From positions 620,001 to 684,000 of the forward strand of contig CM049999.1 in NCBI GenBank assembly GCA_016630955.3: a stretch of 64,000 nucleotides of DNA. The letters are read 5' to 3'. Shown here piece by piece: positions 54,342 through 64,000 of the stretch; the stretch's first letter is position 1; each line of letters opens with the position of its first letter. The notes under the pieces are model-generated. The model had not been told where the DNA came from, ran no database searches, and saw only the letters and a list, made by a program, of their open reading frames with translations. Position numbers and translations under genes: made by a program. The DNA comes from Didymella arachidicola. Its lineage: Eukaryota > Ascomycota > Dothideomycetes > Pleosporales > Didymellaceae.

Positions 54342-55279
54342 CGTCTTAAAGAAGGCGATTCATGGGCCAGTCGTAAATACAAGGGTAGTGGCTGAGATTA
54401 TCGAATGTTCTTGTATCTGATGTATGGAAGCCAGCATCTTGGGGCGTCGAGGTTGCGATATCTCGTGTTTATCTCTCCGCTGCCGAGCTACCCGAGCCGC
54501 GCAGGACGCCTAACGACTCGCAGACAGGGACAGTGCTCTTCGAGGGATTGTAAGGTCGAGAAATCATTGTAGCAACGATTCTCAAGCGCCCTTGGACCAA
54601 CGCGTCAAAACAATATCGCACATGTCTCAACGTCGGTCAGTGATTGTGCATACCTTTTGCTGCGAGAGATGCAGCGTTGCTTGATGTGAGTTCGATGTTG
54701 TTTTGAGGCGCCTGACGAATTGGGCAAGCGCAGGAACGCGCCTGCTGGAGTCGGACAGCAAATGCGACAGAGTGTTTTCGCATGAATTCGACGTTGGAAC
54801 CGTCAATACCTGAAGACATCCGTTGATCGTAGGCAGAGACGGATTGGGTGGAAGCAGAGTTGAGATGAAATGCAATGCTTCTCGTGATAGTACGACAAAC
54901 ATCTTCTCATAATATGAACTTGGATGTAACCATTGTATTCAGAACCAATCAAGATCTTCAAAGACATCCCCATTGAACTTTGTAAATCAATAGGTCCTAT
55001 GAAGACTACAATGTGTTGTGACCTTGTATCCGGCATCTGCATGAGCGTGTGTCAAAGCAGAAAAGGTGTCGCCGGCTCATCGCCGATTCATCAGCGAGAC
55101 ATCTCCCCAACGCAGCTCCAAGCTTAGGCGTCACCGCCCGCAACGCCGCAACGCCGCAACGCGCTCGTGACGTACAACCGCGCGCCTTTCGTGGTTCTAC
55201 GGGTTGCTCAAGCTGTACGTATGCTTACAGAAGATGACTGTGGTAGCACGATAGCCGCGAGCCGAACCTCAAGCCCTGC
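54342..55279. promoter_or_regulatory. Divergent intergenic region upstream of vps18
   Basis: 938 bp between start codons facing away from each other. A short GC-rich run of CGCAACGC repeats lies near 55138-55162. A possible 5' UTR intron of vps18 ends at CTTACAG (about 55229). No gene seen. Confidence 0.45.
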
Positions 55280-58200
55280 ATGGCCTACGACACCTCGAGC
55301 GGCTATGCGCCGCCAAGCACGAGCAATGCGCAAGACGATGCATCGTTGCCGATGTTCAGCATAGAGCGCGTCTCACTGCAATTCTCCATATCCTCGGATT
55401 TCGTCGCAGCTGCGGTCGCAAACAACGTCTTGGTCCTCGCTCTCTCGACCGGGCGCATCCTGCGTATCGATCTCGATAGCCCGGCAGACATAGACGGTTC
55501 GTAAGGAAGGCGATGGAGGTGATGGGCGTATGGGTTGGACTAACAGTATGCAGATATCGATTTGCCTAAAAAACCCTCGGAGATTGGTGTAATCAGGCGT
55601 CTCTTCCTTGACCCCTCCGCCTCGCACCTCATCGTAACGACTACCCTCGCTGAGAACTACTACCTCCACACCCAGTCGCGGACGCCCAAGGCGCTGTCGC
55701 GGCTGAAAGGAGTCGTCATTGAGAGCATATCGTGGAACCCTTCGCAGCCTACGGCATCGACACGAGAGATCTTAGTAGGAGCGTCAGACGGCAATCTCTA
55801 TGAGGTCTTCATTGAGCCTTCGTCCGAGTTCTACAGGAGAGAAGAACGCTACTTGAAGAGCGTATACAGCACTACGGATGGGCCGATCACTGGTCTGTGG
55901 ACGGACATAATACCTGGGAGGCAGGACCTGCGACGAGTGATAATCGCAACACCTTCGACGTTCGTCCAATTTGCAGGGAAACTTGGGCGAAATGCGCACG
56001 GAGGCAGCGGTTCAATCTTCTCCAAGTTTTTCGAAAGCGAGTCTGCGACCGTGCATGAGCTCCCAAGCGTTTCGCCGACAGCCACCTCGCTCCTCGCTGT
56101 CTCTCCAGAGAACCAACAAACCCCAGAACAAGAGCGTCTCAACGGCGAACGAATCTTCGGCTGGCTCACGTCTCAGGGTGTCCTTCACGGCAAGTTGTAC
56201 CTGTCACAAGATACGTCAGACCTTGGAGCCAGGGTACTGGCAGATTCCAAACTGCTGCCCAGATCACAAATCCCGGCATCACAGACTGCGAGTGGCCGAA
56301 CAAGGAAAACGAACGATGCAGTCAGTTCGATGATTCTCAGCCAGTGGCATGTATTACAGCTAGTGGAGGGGCGAGTAGTGGTCATCAATCGCCTGGATGA
56401 AACTGTGGTCTTTGACCAAGTCGTACTTGAGCCCGGGCAGAGCGCCTTGAGCCTTGTGGCAGACGTCAAATCGAACACCTACTGGCTTTTTACGACACGT
56501 GAAATCTTTGAGATCGTCGTAACAGACGAGGCCAGAGACGTTTGGAAGGTCATGCTCCGATCTCAGCAGTTTGAAGCCGCTTCGCAATTCGCAAAAACCT
56601 CGGCTCAGAAAGACGCCGTCGCGACTGCGTCTGGAGACTACTTGGTTGGCAAAGGTCAATACTTGGAAGCAGCAGCCGTATACGGCCGAAGCACAAAGCC
56701 TTTTGAGCAGGTAGCTTTAACCTTTATCGACCAAGGTGAACAAGACGCCCTTCGGAAGTACCTGCTCACGAAGCTGTCGATGCTGAAGAAGACATCGCTA
56801 ATGCAGCGCACCATGGTTGCCACATGGCTCATCGAGCTGTACATGGCAAAGTTGAATACTCTAGATGATACTATCACGACCAAAGCTGAACTGTCTGAAA
56901 GCATGAACACTGCGGAGACCCAGGACCACCTGTCCGCTATTAGAAAAGACTACCAAGACTTTGTGTCTAAGCATAAGACAGACCTGGATCGCAAGACAGC
57001 TTACGATATCATCAGCAGTCACGGCCGGGAGGAAGAGCTCTTGTACTTTGCCACAGTTGTGAACGACTACAACTACGTTCTGTCGTACTGGGTGCAGCGC
57101 GAGCGATGGCAAGAGTCTTTGGCTGTACTCAAGAAGCAGACAGACCCAGAGATCTTCTACAAGTACAGCAGCGTACTCATGGCGCAGATTCCCGTCGAGC
57201 TTGTTGAAATTATGATGCGACAGTCGAACCTCAACGCACAGAAGCTGATCCCAGCCTTCTTGAACTATAACAACACCAGCAAAGCTTCTCTGAGCCAGAA
57301 CCAGGCTGTCCGCTACCTGCTATTCGAAATCAATCAACGCCAGTCTACTGATGCCGCAATTCACAACACACTCATCTCGATATATGCATCGCACTCGACT
57401 TCTGATGAGTCTGCACTGCTTGCATATCTGGAAGGGCAGTCGCTCGCGCATGAGCAGAACTACGACGCAGACTTTGCCCTGCGCCTTTGCATCCAGCACA
57501 AGCGTGTGCAATCCTGCGTGCACATCTACAGCTCAATGGGTCAATATGTCCAAGCCGTAGACCTTGCGCTCAAGTATGATGAGATCGATCTTGCTAGCAA
57601 TGTCGCCGACCGGTCCAACACCGAACCCGCACTGCGCAAGAAGCTCTGGCTCGCTATAGCAAAGAAGGTCATTTCTCAATCTTCGGGCATCAAGACTGCA
57701 ATCGAGTTCTTGCGGCGTGTCGACCTGCTCCGCATCGAAGATCTGATCCCATTCTTCCCTGACTTCGTTGTCATTGACGATTTCAAGGAAGAGATTTGTA
57801 CTGCGCTCGAGGACTACAGCCGCAAGATCGACGAATTGAAGAAAGAGATGGATGACTCTGAGGAGACAGCGCAACACATCAAGAGCGACATCAAAGCTTT
57901 AGATCAGCGTTACGCAATCGTTGAGCCTGGAGAGCGCTGCTACGTATGTGGATTGCCACTGCTTGCCAGGCAGTTCTTTGTGTTCCCCTGCCAGCACGCT
58001 TTCCATAGCGATTGTCTGGCGAAGAAAGTGGTTGAGTTGGCAGGTATTGCGAGAGGTAAGAGGATCGCAGAATTACAGCTGGATGTCAGCAAGGGTACAA
58101 GCACTGGTGCAAAGAGAGAGAAAGCCATTCGCGAGCTAGATGTGCTTGTTGGATCGTCATGGTAAGCCCGATTGGTAAACGTCAGAGACAAACGCACTAA

Positions 58201-58296
58201 CAAGTATGCAGTGTGCTTTGCAGCGAACTAGCGGTCAAGCTCATCGACGAGCCTTTTATCAGCGTGACAGACGACAAGGAAGAGTGGGCGCTGTAA
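55280..58296 (+). CDS. vps18: Vacuolar sorting protein Vps18 (Pep3), HOPS/CORVET core
   Basis: Exons 55280-55496, 55554-58161 and 58212-58296 give 969 aa. An N-terminal beta-propeller (about 25-420) is followed by the Pep3/Vps18 region, a helical clathrin-repeat solenoid (about 560-760), a coiled segment (DYSRKIDELKKEMDDSEETA) and a C-terminal RING-like finger beginning CYVCGLPLL. That finger continues with FPCQHAFHSDCL and is completed by CVLC in the last exon, which supports the final splice. It is a core subunit for endosome and vacuole fusion. Confidence 0.95.
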
Positions 58297-58494
58297 TTCG
58301 AGCGTGACTAAATCAATTCTGCTACAGCACAGGGTGCCTTTGTGACGTGGGATGCTATGGGACTATAAGCGTGAGCTCTGTCTATCCATTCGTGTGCGCA
58401 ACACGCACTTCTTCTGCCAATTTTGTCTTTCTCAAGAGGGCAAAAGTCCAGGATTTGTTTCCTATCTCGACTTTTCCATTTAAGGCGCAAGATC

Positions 58495-60835
58495 CTAAAC
58501 GCCGACCCCCTGAAAGGGCAGGCGTTGAGCATCGGTCCCTAAACTGAGCAAAGTCTGTCCAACACTCGGTCTGTAGGTTGACGCTTTGGTCCACAGAACG
58601 ACCCGACGATCGCTGACCCCGCGGACCTTCAAGGCATTGAGCATGCAAGTAACGAAATAGACAATCACGTCAAGCGGATACTTGAGCCACAGTGTTGCAT
58701 ACCGAAATCTCCTGACGCGCCAAAGACCATCCATAGCATGCCTAAAATCCTCGGTACTGAGGTGCGCTTGCAAGAGCCACTATTCCTACTGTATCAGTAA
58801 GTCCAAAGGTAAATAATTAGAGATGCCCGTACCTCAAGCACAATGTAGCCCATACCCACGCTCATCACCGCGCAGGTAATGACTGTGCCAATAATCCAAT
58901 ATTCTTCCACAGCAGCACTGTTTGTGGTCTGCCTGAAGTCGAGGTAGCCACCAAAGCCACCCCAGGTGGAGGACATGCAAGCGCAGTTGTTGAATGCGCC
59001 GATCGTCTGCGCCGCCAGAAGATAACATGCCCAGACCAGATTCGCAAACTCGAGCGGTGTGAAGAACGCACGTTGGAGCCAGTTGCGGGCCGTGAGGTTT
59101 CGAAGAGTCCAAAAATGTGCGCGAATTGCAGCTTCCGTTATCACCAATCGCTCTTTCTTGTACTTCGCTGGTAGCAAGCGAAGTGGCATCAGGCTGACTT
59201 GGAGCACGCCAGATTCAAATATCCGCAGCAGCCGCGCCAGTAATGTTTTTGGGGAAGCCAGCCCGGGAATACTGGAAAATATCGTCCTCCTGCGAGACTT
59301 CGTGTGCTGGGTGTACGCATCGAGATGAGACTGGAACCGGTTTTGGTTTCGCAGTAGTGAGGTAAGCCACCACACCACGATTTCAGCAATCAACAGCACG
59401 AGCGCTACCACGAAAAAGATCAGGTAGCCACCTGTTCGACATCCAAGCCCGACTGTGGGTGTATTGAAGGACAACACAAAGGCACCCACGCTCGTACCCC
59501 CTACCAGGAAGATCGAGGCAAGGACTGTCCAAAGTTGGCGGCCGTCACTACAGTGTTGTCAGTCCAAGGTCAGCCGTTGAGGTGGAGATGACTTGCAACC
59601 ATGTGCAGCCCTGATCGAGCTGACCAAGCACCAAAGCTGCTCTTGCTTCTCTCGGACTTTTCAGCCAATTCCTTCCGCGCTCCCCAATGTACGCCTTCTC
59701 GATGTCGATCAGAATGGCATACGCAGCACCGTAGTGGAATCTTGTCCGAGCCTGACCGGCAAAGCCGTGGAAGTAGTTGTTTTTGATCAGTTCGGCTTTC
59801 GAGGTGACTTTCGCGACCCAATACGCCACATGCTGCTCTTGCGGTAGACCTGCAAACGATGCAATGTACTCGTGCCTTGTCTCGGAGTCGAGGAGCGAGT
59901 CGCACACCAAGTCAACGAGCTTGTTGAGCTTGCGCTGGATGTCATCAGATGCCACAGGGGTGCGGTCGAGAATGGAGCAGAGAACCAGTATGGGTAGCCA
60001 AGAGACGAAAAGACCCATAGCCAGATTGTGCGCCTGAAGGTTGCTGCCTACATCACCAAAAGCTGGTGGGGGCTTAGTATAGCGGGATTGGCGCAGAGAA
60101 TTGCACCTACCTGCTTCGATTGAGATTCCCAAAGCGACGATGAACCACAATGTTGATAGAAAGATCGGTACAACTCCCTTGCGTCTGTTGCTTCGGAGGT
60201 CGTGAGCCAATTTAAGGCGCTTCTGACTGAGCGTCTTTTGTGTGCCGACAAGCTTGAGCTCTTTGCTGAAGAGCGCAATGCGCAGCAGACCTTCTGCTTC
60301 TCTAGTCATTGAGATTACTGGCTTCATCTTGTACTGGTTCAGGTTCAACAAGATGTAAAATGAGTCGCGCATGCTTGCAAACTCGCTGCCTTGGTCTGGT
60401 TCGTCGTTGTATGACACGGCCATGTCCACTGTTGCAACCGTCAGTGTATTTATTCCCGGGATGCGGTGCTGGCTGACCATAGAGTGCACATTTCCCGCTG
60501 ATATCGATATCCCACAATATGGCGGCGAGACTGCTGATGGGGCTACCGATCCATCTGTTACAAGCTTTCACTGTCCTCCAGAACGCGTTGCTCTCAAATG
60601 GTGCTTGCAGCAAGTTACCCAGGATGGGAAGTATCCACGTCGTCAGTGTTGCTGAGATGACGGGCCAAGTGTAGTAGTCATTGCCATGTCCGCACAGGTC
60701 TACGCATCCCTTGTACGTAATTTGCGTATTCGGATTCGCATCCACGAGGCGAACACGTCCACTATAGTTATATTGCGAGATAAAAGCGGGCTCTGACATA
60801 TAGCGGATGCCACAGGCTGTAAAGTTGGGTGCCAT
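58495..60835 (-). CDS. Multipass membrane protein of unknown function
   Basis: Five exons, 60835-60478, 60428-60111, 60047-59600, 59547-58833 and 58779-58495, join in frame to about 707 aa. The 59599 donor (GTTGCA) is weak. The start is uncertain: the frame is open upstream of ATG 60835 and a further 5' exon is likely. Membrane segments include VVPIFLSTLWFIVALGISI, LAMGLFVSWLPILVLCSI, YLIFFVVALVLLIAEIVVWW and CAVMSVGMGYIVLE. Cysteine motifs GCVDLCGHG and GLGCRTGGY lie in loops, and EKAYIGERGRNW precedes a polar region. I do not recognise a named family. Confidence 0.62.
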
Positions 60836-61390
60836 TCCAAGGCGACGACAACTACCTACAATGATGTTAACTAAATTAAAAGTCACCAACGCACGTTCGA
60901 GAAACCGGGAAGCGTCGACAAAGACTAAGCCAGTGCACCTGATAAAAGATTTTGTACGGTCTATCACTGCACATACATCAGCTATGGTGGCGTTGGTAGA
61001 TGGACCACGACTAGCCTATCGGATGGTATTGTGCCCACACCGCAATTCTTGGGGTAGTACAGATCGCAAAGGATAGATGAACAGTGGCTACAGCATGCAG
61101 GGTAAGCTCTTGGTACTTGCTACTGCATCGCGCTCTTCCGATAGCGTGCGTCCGCGGCAGCATGATTGCGCACCTTCCAAATCTGGCGGAAGCCATTGGT
61201 CACAGTCCGTCGACTGGAATTCAGAACTATAGCTCTGAAGTAACGTTACCTCTTTCAGCAAATGAATCTGGGCGAAGGATGCTCGTTCTAAGAACGTCGT
61301 ACTGCAGACTCTGTGTTGAAAAGGGCTCCATTGTAACGCCAGCAGTCAAAGGACCATCCAAAGCCAAGTCTCCTCGATACCGTGCAATAC
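60836..61390. other. Gap between two membrane-protein genes
   Basis: Probably contains the 5' end or promoter of the 58495-60835 gene. An AG-ending pyrimidine-poor site at 60854 (TTGTAG) could be an acceptor for an upstream exon. No separate gene seen. Confidence 0.4.
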
Positions 61391-63712
61391 CTACCAATAA
61401 GTTCTACCCTTCTTGAGACGCCCCGTCGAAAATTCCTCGTTGCCTTCCACGCTCCTCACCGCGATATACCCGACTTGATGTTCCGGACTCACGTCAGCGA
61501 TCTGAACCTTCAAGTTCCGGAGCAGTCGACTTCGCTCGCCGCCATCCAACGTGGTACCTCCGTCGGGTATGTTCGTATAAGGGTTCTCGCGTGCTAGTGA
61601 TGAGGCGTAGTAGAATAGATCGGGGGCGATTGTCCAAAATGATACCACCACATTGACTAGACTCAGCAAAAGGAGAACAGTCGTGATGAGAATCAAGCTG
61701 ATGATCCAGCCAACGTCCGCCTTATACACGGGAATCTGCTCGGAGAACACAGCTTGCGTAGTGTTCATAAATCGTTCAGGGGCCGTCGATGATCCATTCC
61801 ACGGATATTCTGGTTTGCTGAAGAGGTCGGCACCAGTCACTTGTGTACCCCAAGACCCGGCTTGCCAATAGGTGTTCAACAGCGTGGTAAGCCGATCGGA
61901 TATCCGTTTATCTGGGATGTTGCTGATCGTGCGATCGGAGTCAGTCGGGTTCGTCCGATAAGTCTTATTGCTTCCAGCAATCCAATCGTCAAAAGGATTG
62001 AGGGCACCGGCAGAGTATCCGGCGCTGACTGCTGTCGGAAAGAATCGGAGGAACATTTGCACCATGTATGATCCTTGCGTCAGACAGTCCAGAATGTAAC
62101 CTGAGGTTGAGGTACACTTGCTCGTGGGTTCGTCGGGTACGTTTCGGACTTGCACAACCTCACAGGCGTCTGTTTGGCAGTCGATCTGCGCTTCCATGAA
62201 GACGACATGTGGTGTGCACGTGTGGATGTAGACGACATACTCATCTTCCGCTCCGGTGGCATAAGACGCTCCGTAGAGATAATTGATTGGTTGGTTCTGG
62301 AACAAGGTGCTGGGGGTGCTCTGATTTTTGGCTCTTCCTGAGTCGGTGGAATTCCAAGCTGCTCGAAGGAAGAACGAAGAGTCCTGGATAATTGGGCTAG
62401 GCATGTTCATAACAAGCGCGTTGAACAGCAAATTCCTGTCGTTTACGTCCGTGTATTCTGACTTTTGGCCTTCAGTGTTGAGAGTTGGATAGAACGAGAT
62501 GTTCGGATTCTGAAGATAGTCCACGACAGCGGCCGGTGTACCACCATACAGTTTCTCGCAATCGAGATACATGTAGTTGGTCTTCACCTGCATTGTTGTA
62601 TGCTTGCCCGGTAGTAGCCCCTGAATATTGATACCAACCCACGAAGAATATGTGACGTTGGGACTGGCATTGACGGCGATCCACTCGCCCTCGCGGTCGA
62701 CGGTGCTCTGTGCGTTTCGTTCGATTTCATCAAGCCTTGGAATCTTTGGGTGACTCCACAAGTCGACCCGCCTGTTCTTGACATCTTCTGACACAGCAAG
62801 GCCAGCCCCCAGTACCGTTGGTATAAGAGTAAACCATGTCGAAATCTCACCCAAATCCATAATAGCAGCAGGGTCGGAGTAGTATGCAGTTCCTGTCTCC
62901 GTCACCGTGGCATTTGCTTCGTGGAGAAGACGAAGTGAGCTTTGGCCGCCAAGTGGCGAGAGTGTCCACAAGAGCAAGAGGACTACCGACACTATATTGG
63001 CAGATCGCAGAGTGAAGGCAGTACCAATGGCAGATACTAGACTCTGACTACCCAATAATTTCTCCAGCGTCTGCACAGATTTAGATTCGCATCAGAAAGG
63101 GAAAATGAGCGACGTACTGATATCGTGGTTCCCCTCTGGGCAAGACGAAGAGCGATGCTTCTCAGACAACGACTACCAATGGCGGCAAATGCAAGAGGAT
63201 AGATAGTAGGACCAAGGCTCATAGCACGTTCCACTGTTTTGCCGGTGTCTGACAGCTCTTTGCCATCGAGCCGCCATGCAGAGATGGCTAAAACTGTACT
63301 ATATCAGTACAAGATCCCTCTTTCGTTCCTGCAATAAGTACTTACCAAGGAACGCAATCGGTAGAAGTATCAGCAGCATATCTCCAATCAGAAACGGTAT
63401 CGATACGCCTTTGAGTGTACGAGGACCTTGAGGCCAGCCTTGGATGACTGGTACACTGGTTCTACTATTCGTTTCCTCACTTGGCGCTTCCCCAGACTCA
63501 ACCACTGAATAGTTTGGCGCCTTTCTCTTGCTCGTATGGCTGAGATCTTGAGCGTTGACGTTCAGTCTGCGGCCAGTTCCTCCAAGCTCATCTTCGTAGT
63601 GGCGGTTCTCGTTGTTATCGATGTCGCTGCCATCATTGCCAGTAGATTCATTTCCTACAGCAGCGTATTCGATCGACCCTTGAACATGACGTTGACCAGA
63701 GAACAACGGCAT
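61391..63712 (-). CDS. Large multipass membrane protein of unknown function
   Basis: Exons 63712-63346, 63293-63118 and 63070-61391 give about 740 aa. The N-terminal about 105 residues are soluble and acidic (NDGSDIDNNENRHYED). Membrane segments follow (IPFLIGDMLLILLPIAFL; IVSVVLLLLWTLSPLGG). A roughly 400-residue non-cytosolic domain has many N-glycosylation sites and cysteines (CQTDACEVVQ). A last membrane segment (VGWIISLILITTVLLLLSLVNVV) and a short tail with VQIADVSPEHQVGYIAV complete it. The architecture is that of large fungal membrane proteins lacking a known function. Confidence 0.68.
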
Positions 63713-63840
63713 GCTAGGCACGAGAAAAAGTGAGGAAATGGAGACTATCCATTATCCTGGGAACATCGCTGCTATGTATCTCGTGTGAGGCTGACACATG
63801 TTGTCAAGAATATGCACGAAGGTGGTACAATCTTGCTGTT

Positions 63841-63999
63841 TTAGAATAAGTGTGGGGGCCAAAGAGGCTCACGATGGCGGTTATTCGCTGCGCAGCGGGA
63901 GTGCCCTTGTTCCAGCTCCACATCAGGCGCAGGCTTAGAGCTTGGCTCTTTACCGTTGGCGATACTCTCTCCAGCAGGCGCCCGCTCTTCAATCGAAAT
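63841..63999 (-). CDS. Possible 3' end of a gene running off the window
   Basis: An open frame from the window edge to TAA at 63841-63843 has protein-like composition (KEPSSKPAPDVELEQGHSR). Only about 50 codons are visible and other frames are also open, so this is tentative. It could also be an upstream exon unrelated to the gene at 63712. Confidence 0.25.
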   Translation of the reverse strand: MSIEERAPAGESIANGKEPSSKPAPDVELEQGHSRCAANNRHREPLWPPHLF

Positions 64000-64000
64000 C

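Noticed and set aside
54627..54902. 91-codon minus-strand frame upstream of vps18
   Set aside because: Lies in a divergent promoter region and has no protein-like features.
61380..61392. Possible GTAGGT donor overlapping the stop of the 61391-63712 gene
   Set aside because: The tail already ends in the pattern expected for this kind of protein and no convincing downstream exon follows.

Overview
This window looks like filamentous ascomycete (Pezizomycotina) nuclear DNA. Genes carry short 45-70 bp GT..AG introns, the single-copy genes have fungal domain layouts (Gcn2, Cut12, Rad14, Vps18, Swi5, Ytp1, MetAP2), a dispersed 119-nt 5S rRNA gene is present, and the repeats carry C-to-T / G-to-A damage of the RIP type. 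Gene content would suit a Dothideomycete, but the sequence alone does not fix the genus.

Positions 1-18474 are a transposon-dense accessory block. It holds six pogo/Fot1-like (Tc1-mariner superfamily, DDE_1) DNA transposons, flanked by TA duplications where both ends survive, plus one heavily RIPped relic and three orphan terminal repeats. Elements of about 1.85 kb begin ACGT, have subterminal direct repeats, and encode a transposase ending in a CCHC zinc knuckle (207-2060, 2181-4053, 11031-12868, and a truncated copy at 15028-16277). Elements of about 2.1 kb begin CCGNGTCCGTGCGCGTG and encode a larger transposase (12891-15025, broken; 16373-18472, with an intact 619-codon frame and perfect 44-bp inverted ends). 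Between the two same-strand ACGT copies lie a decayed phosphotransferase-like gene, a spliced RNase N1/T1-like secreted protein gene with a tandemly duplicated last exon, a small six-cysteine secreted protein gene, and AT-rich sequence without recognisable genes. The outermost ends of that 12.7-kb interval match each other better than the two ends of either single copy.

Positions 19193-32710 hold a hydrolase-rich segment: an alpha/beta-hydrolase-3 esterase, an SDR oxidoreductase, a secreted GH43, a DUF1275 membrane protein, an M13 (neprilysin-like) metallopeptidase, a PaiB-like FMN-binding protein, a 5S rRNA gene and a secreted GH18 chitinase.

Positions 32944-58296 are mostly conserved housekeeping genes: methionine aminopeptidase 2 convergent with the eIF2-alpha kinase Gcn2; Cut12; Rad14/XPA; peptidyl-tRNA hydrolase; a small unknown; a Swi5-domain protein; Ytp1; an unknown; a multipass membrane protein; and Vps18. 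Positions 58495-63712 add two more large multipass membrane proteins of unknown function. Divergent pairs with shared intergenic regions are gcn2/cut12, rad14/pth, swi5/ytp1 and the 52-54 kb membrane protein/vps18.
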